Source: Limnanthes douglasii subsp. nivea (taxonomy: Eukaryota; Streptophyta; Magnoliopsida; Brassicales; Limnanthaceae). From it: a stretch of DNA of 64,000 bases. A model generated the notes under the pieces. It saw nothing but the letters and a program-made list of their open reading frames with translations. It did not search any database and was not told the origin of the DNA. The translations under genes were made by a program, and so were the position numbers. Numbering within the stretch: position 1 is the stretch's first letter; each line of letters opens with the position of its first letter. Below are positions 59,229 to 64,000 of this stretch, piece after piece. The stretch covers positions 77,884,885-77,948,884 of the forward strand of contig JAUPFV010000005.1 in NCBI GenBank assembly GCA_036936605.1, in the 5' to 3' direction.

Positions 59229-60003
59229 GGACATTTATTTTTGTAGCATAGTTATTGTTCTGTACAGAAAACTAAACATTTGTACATTCCTGTGTTTTTG
59301 TATCTGCCACTATTGGAGTTGCAAGCATTTCGCATCCTGTGCTGCGAATCATTTACAATATGTTGGTGTATTGTTACAAACATCTATCAGGATTACATGC
59401 GAATTATGTGCAATTATGTGAAATGCTTACAGGCTGCGAATTATGATAAGAAAATTATGTTCTAGTCAACAGGATGCGAATTATGTGAAATTATGTGCAA
59501 TTGTGTGAAATTTCGCAGCATACCAGATCTCATTTCGCAGCATGCATACTTAACATCTATCAGAATTACATGCGAATTATGTGCAATTATGTGAAATGCT
59601 TACAGGCTGCGAATTATGATAAGGGAATTATGTTCTAGTCAACAGGATGCGAATTATGTGAAATTATGTGCAATTGTGTGAAATTTCAACAGGATTACAT
59701 GCGAATTATGTGCAATTAGAAGTCCTGATATTTGTCTTATGATAAGCTGCGAATTGTCATTTATAAAAATACCAGGATATTCAGTAAGTTTGAAAATAAG
59801 TAATATAGCAGGATAACATGCGAATGAAGTGCAAAATGTATTTGGATGCGAATCAGTTATATCATTGAAATTCTGTAAACAAGTTGTATTACAAAAAGGA
59901 GGATTACAATATGTCCAGAAACTAACAACTGTTTACACATATCAGTACAAGCTACTATTGCTAGTTAGCTGCATTCCAAAAAAACAAAAAACAAAAACCA
60001 ACT
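59229..60003. repeat. intergenic TGCGAA motif array with a 172-bp tandem duplication
   Basis: Fourteen exact core sites lie in 59329-59852. A block starting ATCTATCAGRATTACATGCG at 59382 is repeated from 59554 (period 172 bp) with few changes, followed by a partial third copy near 59687. The stretch separates the stop codon of the transposase from the stop codon of the small minus-strand ORF. Confidence 0.88.
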
Positions 60004-60504
60004 CTAGTAGTTGGTAGAGGATTCATCACCAACTGTTTCCTCTTTCTCCTTTTTGTGCTGATCATCTTTGTCTTTCTCCTCTTTGTCTTCGACTTTCTCT
60101 TTCTCTTCCACTTTATCTTCAGCTTCAACATCAACGTCCATCATGCTTAAAAATTTTGTCCTTGATGGACCAGCTTCGTCTTCCCTCTTCCTTTTGTTGT
60201 TTCGAACCTCTGCCGTTTGAGGTTCCACCTTTTCTGGCTGAGGTGCAGCAGGAAGCATTGGAACCTGTTCTGGCTAAGGTTCAGCAGCAACCTGTGGAAC
60301 AACCTCCACTGGTTGAGAGTCAGCAGAGTAGTAGTCATCATATATGTCTAGTTCTAAGACAGAGACTGGGCTTGGGGGTGGTACTGCTGGCATGATCAAC
60401 TCATCACTCCAGTTAACGGTTAAGGATGACCAGGAGTCACCCAGAGAACCGAGTGAACCAGAGTTTGAGTATGAGGTGGTTGTTGTGGTGGTGGAAAAAG
60501 ACAT
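60004..60504 (-). pseudogene. small acidic ORF of unknown function in the MULE, one in-frame stop
   Basis: An ATG at 60504 opens a 166-codon frame without introns, broken only by TAG at 60274-60276 (codon 77). Composition: Ser/Thr-rich start (SFSTTTTTTS), Pro/Val/Glu-rich middle, a nuclear-localisation-like NNKRKRED near residue 107, and a charged Glu/Lys/Asp C-terminus. I do not recognise a family. It has its own TATA box 80-90 bp upstream and lies between the transposase and the protease genes, so it is probably an element gene and not chance. The stop could come from one CAG-to-TAG change. Confidence 0.6.
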
Positions 60505-60583
60505 GACTGTTTGAATTCGAAGAGAAGAAGAGGTGTTTTTAAAAAAATATAGAGTTTGGTGTAAAATTAGCCTTTGGTTACTA

Positions 60584-60596
60584 GAGGTTTTTATAG
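60584..60596 (-). promoter_or_regulatory. TATA box of the small MULE ORF
   Basis: CCCTATAAAAACC on the minus strand, about 80 bp upstream of the ATG at 60504. Confidence 0.6.
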
Positions 60597-61095
60597 GGAA
60601 ATGAGGTAATCATTACATAGCCTCCATGTCCAATCAGCATTTAATGAATTATATACTTGATTAGATTGTTTTTTTGTGCTCAATGTAGAAAACGTTTACC
60701 AAGGCATAAGCCACAGCCTATTCGTATCCTTCCACTTTGTATTTTTAATTTTTTATTCCTGCACCAGGCTGCGAACTGGGTTTAAGCTGGGATACCAGGA
60801 TGCGAACTGTGTGTGAAGTGATTACCATCTATCAGGTTAGGCTGCGAAATATTTGATGATAAGTTAGGATGCAAACTGTTCATAAGGATTTAGGCTGCGA
60901 ACTGTTCTTACATACCTGAGTAAACTACCAGGATCATAATCAACCATTATATATCAGGTTATGATGCGAACTATAAGATAAGGAGTATTCAGAGATGTGA
61001 AAATGTAATTTGTTTATGTATGCACAACAAAACTAAAAATTACAACAGACATATGTATTTACAAGCAACAGATGTATTTACAAGCAATACACGAA
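60597..61095. repeat. spacer between the small ORF and Ulp1-B with TGCGAA motifs
   Basis: Five exact core sites (60769-60970) plus degenerate ones such as GGATGCAAACTG at 60868, mostly as RGGMTGCGAACTG, with neighbouring ATATCAGG or TACCAGGA. The 3' UTR of Ulp1-B should also lie here. Confidence 0.8.
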
Positions 61096-61344
61096 TCAGT
61101 CATATGTGATGGTGTCTATGTCATTTAAAAAGTAATAGAACATTTCTTCTCTGAAGACAGTCACCATATCTGCATCGTATTTTTTCTGGACTGATCCATG
61201 CTCAATAATATCCCTTGCATATTTGCAGACGAAGACACCACAGTCCACACTGCCTCGCTTTTGTTGTGGGAAGCCTCTTTCCACTTTCACCTTCCACCCT
61301 GTAGTATATTTGGGTAGGAATCCTTTATCCAACAAATATTTGAT

Positions 61345-61675
61345 CTGTGTATAATAATTAGTGTTAGGAATATGCACAAAAACAAAAATAGTTGGTGACA
61401 TACAATTCGCATCCTCAGGCTGCGAATTATATTACAATAAATCATACACGATTCGCATCTTAGGTTGCGAATTGTATGACAGCCTTGATAGGCTGCGAAT
61501 TGAGTTGTGGACAGGCTGCGAATTGTATCCAACATAGATAGGCTGCGAATTGAGTTATGGACAGGCTGCGAAAAAACATCTTGTTTACTCACAATTCGCA
61601 GCATACCAGATCTCATTTCGCAGCATTCATACTTAAAATGTGTTCAGATTTAAGTGTATAGTTTGGAATATTTAC
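61345..61675 (-). other. Ulp1-B last intron with ten TGCGAA sites
   Basis: Ten exact sites between 61406 and 61622, including the palindromic pairs at 61403-61431 and 61449-61476 and four direct copies of AGGCTGCGAA spaced 22-28 bp. Confidence 0.85.
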
Positions 61676-62499
61676 CAGTAGTGCAGGTGTTCTTGTGGTG
61701 GTGTCTATGGCATGAAGCTTAGGCAGAAGCGAATTGTAGTTTGAAATTGTCCTTCCGTCGATGTCGATGACGAGCAACGTCCAGTGGTTTACATTGTCCT
61801 TCGACTTGGTGCACACTGGAACCATGATGATGTTGGCTGCTTTGTGCCCCTTCCTAAAAGCCATGTCCACCAAATTTTCCACTTGCCACCCTGCTTTCAT
61901 TTGATGCTGCATCCAAGCAAGAGTATATTAAAGTGAGAACATTTCTGAGAACTTTGTTCAATTCACGTGAGCTAAACTTACCGCAGTCATGCCCGAAATC
62001 AGTATGGTGTCGTGATGCTCTCCTTTAGCTTTAGTGCATGGAACTTTGTAGTCTGCATCTTCAAGCATCTTTCGAATCCAAGCATCGATAAGCTAACAAA
62101 GGAGTTGTAGATTTATGTTAAATATAGAATACATATGTGAAACATTGAATATAAAGTTGGTTGACAATTGGATACCTTTACGTCCAGCTCCATTTCTAAA
62201 GGTAGTGCCATGACATCACTCACTTGCACCTTGATTCCGTACGTAAACTTGGACTCCGGTAACTGCCATACCACTGGATCAGGGGTGTCGCTCTCGTAGG
62301 CTTTAACCAACTGTATTTTGTGGTATTGTGCCACATCGATACGGTCAGTTACTTTTGTTTTCTTTGGTCAGTCGCTGTATTCTACTACTGGCGGTTCCCG
62401 CATTGTAATTACGAACTCTTCTTCTTCCTCTTCCACTTGAGGCGGCGTTTGTGTCAGTAGCGCAAAACTTGGCTCCTCTATCTCCTTACTGGGCTCGAG

Positions 62500-62759
62500 C
62501 TTAGTAAATAACAAAAATCAAGAGTTGAAGGGCGTCAGTGTTTTATAAGTGCAACTAGTCCAAACAGTTCGCAGCTTAGGCTGCGAAATGTAAGGTAGCA
62601 GTTAAATAAATTTATTATTATATATCAGGGGAGGGTGCGAACTGTTCGAGGTTCCACTGAACAGTTCGCATCCTACCCTGATATTCGTTTGTAATACCCC
62701 AATCACCATTAGACACAAATCTTATGTTATGATGCGAAATCATTATAAGTAGGCCTTAC
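62500..62759 (-). other. Ulp1-B intron with five TGCGAA sites
   Basis: Core sites at 62569, 62582, 62636, 62665 and 62733, with TATATCAGG at 62621 and CCTGATAT at 62677. The two smaller introns (61907-61981 and 62093-62175) have none. Confidence 0.85.
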
Positions 62760-63214
62760 CGCTCGGTCAGCGACAACCACTGCCGTTGACTTGTTCGGCA
62801 TAGGATCTGGATCGTGTCGGCAGAAATCATTAAAGTCATCCTCCGACATGTTCTCCAGAGACCGTTGTATTATAGAATCGTAATATACATTATCAGTTTC
62901 ATTTAAAAATGTCTGTGAAACTTGAGTGTAAATACCATCAACAAAAGCATTCGGTAAACCTACTGTGTTATCGTGGGACTCTGGAGCTGGCAGTTGATTT
63001 GTTACCGGGCCTACAGTTTGACGTTGGCTTAGCAATTCTGACTTTGCTGACAGCACCATTGGTCTTTGAGGTTCCACCGAAGAAGTGGTTTTGTCTTCTA
63101 AGGATGGTCCTTCCTGGCTGAGTAGTTCTGTCTTCTCACCGGGATGGACAGGTTCTGACTCTTGAGGTGCTACCTCTTGAGTTAGCCTTTCTCTCTTCGC
63201 CAAGGTTATCTGTT

Positions 63215-63647
63215 GTTGCTGTTGTTGTTCTTGTTGTCCTTGTTGTCGGTCTTCGTGTTGAACCTGTGGCTGCTGGTGTTGCTGGGGGTGTTCTTCGTGT
63301 TGTTGTTGCTGGGGGTGTTCTTCTTGTTGGTGCTGTTGTTGTTGTTGTTGCTGTTCGTGTTGTTGTTGTTGTTGCTGTTGTTGCTGTTGTTGCTGTTGTT
63401 CCTGTTGTTGGGGGTGTTGTTGTTCTTCTTCTTCTTGTTGCTGTTGCTGGGGGTATTCTTCTTCTTGTTGCTGCTGTTGTTGTTGTTGTTGCTGTTGTTG
63501 CTGTTGTTGTGGTTGCTCTTGTTGTTGTTGCTGGGGGTGTTCTTCTTGTTGGTGCTGTTGTTGTTGTTGCTGCTGTTCGTGTTGTTGTTGTTGTTGTTGC
63601 TGTTGGTCTTGCTGTTTCTGCTGGTGTTGTTGTTGTCTTTCGGTCTC
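63215..63647 (-). repeat. CAA/CAG repeat coding for the poly-Gln segment of Ulp1-B
   Basis: On the minus strand CAA and CAG codons alternate for about 430 bp with interspersed GAA, CAC and CCC (EEHP, EEEYP blocks). The mixed codons indicate that Gln content is kept at protein level, or old slippage. Overlapping Thr-, Leu- and Val-rich frames in other phases are shadows. Confidence 0.9.
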
Positions 63648-63938
63648 CTATTTCATACAAAAATAAAAAAAACAAAAGGGTGGAAGGGTTAAGCATAAGT
63701 TAATCATTGTGTAATCATATTTCGCACCCTGACCTGATATCTATGTTATTCATTCCTAACAATTCGCAGCTCAGCATGCGAATTGTGTAATAACCAAACC
63801 ACCAGTTTATTACATAATTCGCAGCTCAACCTGCGAAACGTTTGGAATGAATAACCAACCAGTAATAACCAACCAGTTTATTACATAATTCGCAGCTCAA
63901 CCTGATATTTGTTTGATAACATCATATCATCTACTTAC
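63648..63938 (-). other. Ulp1-B intron with six TGCGAA sites
   Basis: Sites at 63721, 63763, 63777, 63818, 63832 and 63889. The pairs at 63760-63787 and 63815-63840 are palindromes of the ATTCGCA-N-TGCGAAT type. ATAACCAACCAGT repeats at 63850 and 63866. Donor GTAAGTAG at 63938 and acceptor GAAATAG at 63648 frame the intron. Confidence 0.85.
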
Positions 63939-64000
63939 ATTATCTACCTCCTCTGTATGTGTCTCCATGATGGGTGAATTGTGGGCATCATCGTCCCTTT

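Larger units (their letters stand above)
61096..64000 (-). pseudogene. Ulp1/C48-type cysteine protease gene of the MULE (Ulp1-B), N-terminus outside window
   Basis: Six exons, read leftwards: 64000-63939 (partial), 63647-62760, 62499-62176, 62092-61982, 61906-61676, 61344-61096. Complete exons are multiples of three and all junctions are phase 0 with GT-AG borders. The second exon encodes a Gln-rich stretch of about 145 residues and an acidic linker. The Ulp1 domain spans the last four: LIDAWIRKML, NHWTLLVIDIDG with the catalytic His, NYNSLLP where the triad Asp is expected, and SVDCGVFVCKYARDI with the catalytic Cys. The single defect seen is TGA at 62368-62370 (EYSD-stop-PKKTK), one change away from TGG. 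In plants such MULE-borne proteases are known as Kaonashi (KI-MULE) types; natural substrates are not established. Confidence 0.88.

Noticed and set aside
61678..61906. Ulp1-B as a normal host SUMO protease gene
   Set aside because: Its introns share the dense TGCGAA motif with the adjacent MULE transposase, so it belongs to the element.
63136..63703. Long Thr-rich (minus) and Val- or Leu-rich (plus) open frames
   Set aside because: They are out-of-phase readings of the CAA/CAG repeat that encodes the poly-Gln exon of Ulp1-B.
56541..63895. A CRISPR-like array formed by the TGCGAA motif
   Set aside because: The repeats are 6-12 bp, irregularly spaced, in both orientations, and the sequence is plant nuclear DNA.

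Overview
The window is nuclear DNA of a land plant, most probably a eudicot. It is strongly AT-rich, its spliced genes have short GT-AG introns, and nearly everything recognisable is a plant transposable element. No intact host gene is visible. There are no tRNA, rRNA or CRISPR features. The elements are nested and decayed.

Layout. 1-8722: Tat-lineage Ty3/gypsy element 1 (gag, protease, RT, two RNase H domains, integrase, an antisense ORF with an intron, and the 3' LTR); its 5' LTR lies left of the window. 8966-9334: two exon-like coding blocks of unknown origin. 10040-14814 (minus, perhaps with an untranslated first exon near 26250): a spliced Ulp1/C48-type cysteine protease gene (Ulp1-A), broken by an 868-bp Mutator-type MITE with a 9-bp target duplication. 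15080-25191: a second, complete Tat element bounded by CTTAG duplications and carrying the same kind of antisense ORF. 27450-29260: degenerate L1 LINE. 29473-32462: minus-strand Ty1/copia remnant. 33286-33697: non-autonomous hAT. 36522-38933: minus-strand Transposase_24-type gene followed by tandem-repeat spacers. 40700-42340 and 43760-44390: pieces of an L1 LINE. 48056-55462: Ty1/copia element that holds a solo Tat LTR inside its 5' LTR, a second hAT copy inside its RT and an expanded TA microsatellite. 55850 to the window end: a Mutator-like element (MULE).

The right-hand MULE is the most interesting part. It has a mudrA-like transposase on the plus strand (5' UTR intron, DNA-binding domain, DDE core, SWIM and CCHC zinc fingers). 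Facing it on the minus strand are a small acidic/Pro-rich ORF with its own TATA box and a six-exon Ulp1-type protease gene (Ulp1-B) with a very long glutamine-rich segment, which runs off the window. Every large intron and spacer of this element is filled with a short motif (TGCGAA core, about 54 copies by hand count), often arranged as a 28-bp palindrome. I find none in the coding exons and only a handful in the other 56 kb. Element-specific motif clusters in non-coding DNA are known from Arabidopsis VANDAL MULEs, where the element's own VANC protein binds them and removes silencing. The pattern here suggests a comparable but different self-recognition system; that reading is inference.

Both Ulp1 genes lie beside motif-rich non-coding DNA, and both appear to lack the usual catalytic Asp (Asn in one, Ser in the other). 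The element-encoded genes carry single breaks (one TGA, one TAG, one frameshift), so this MULE copy is probably inactive but recently decayed.
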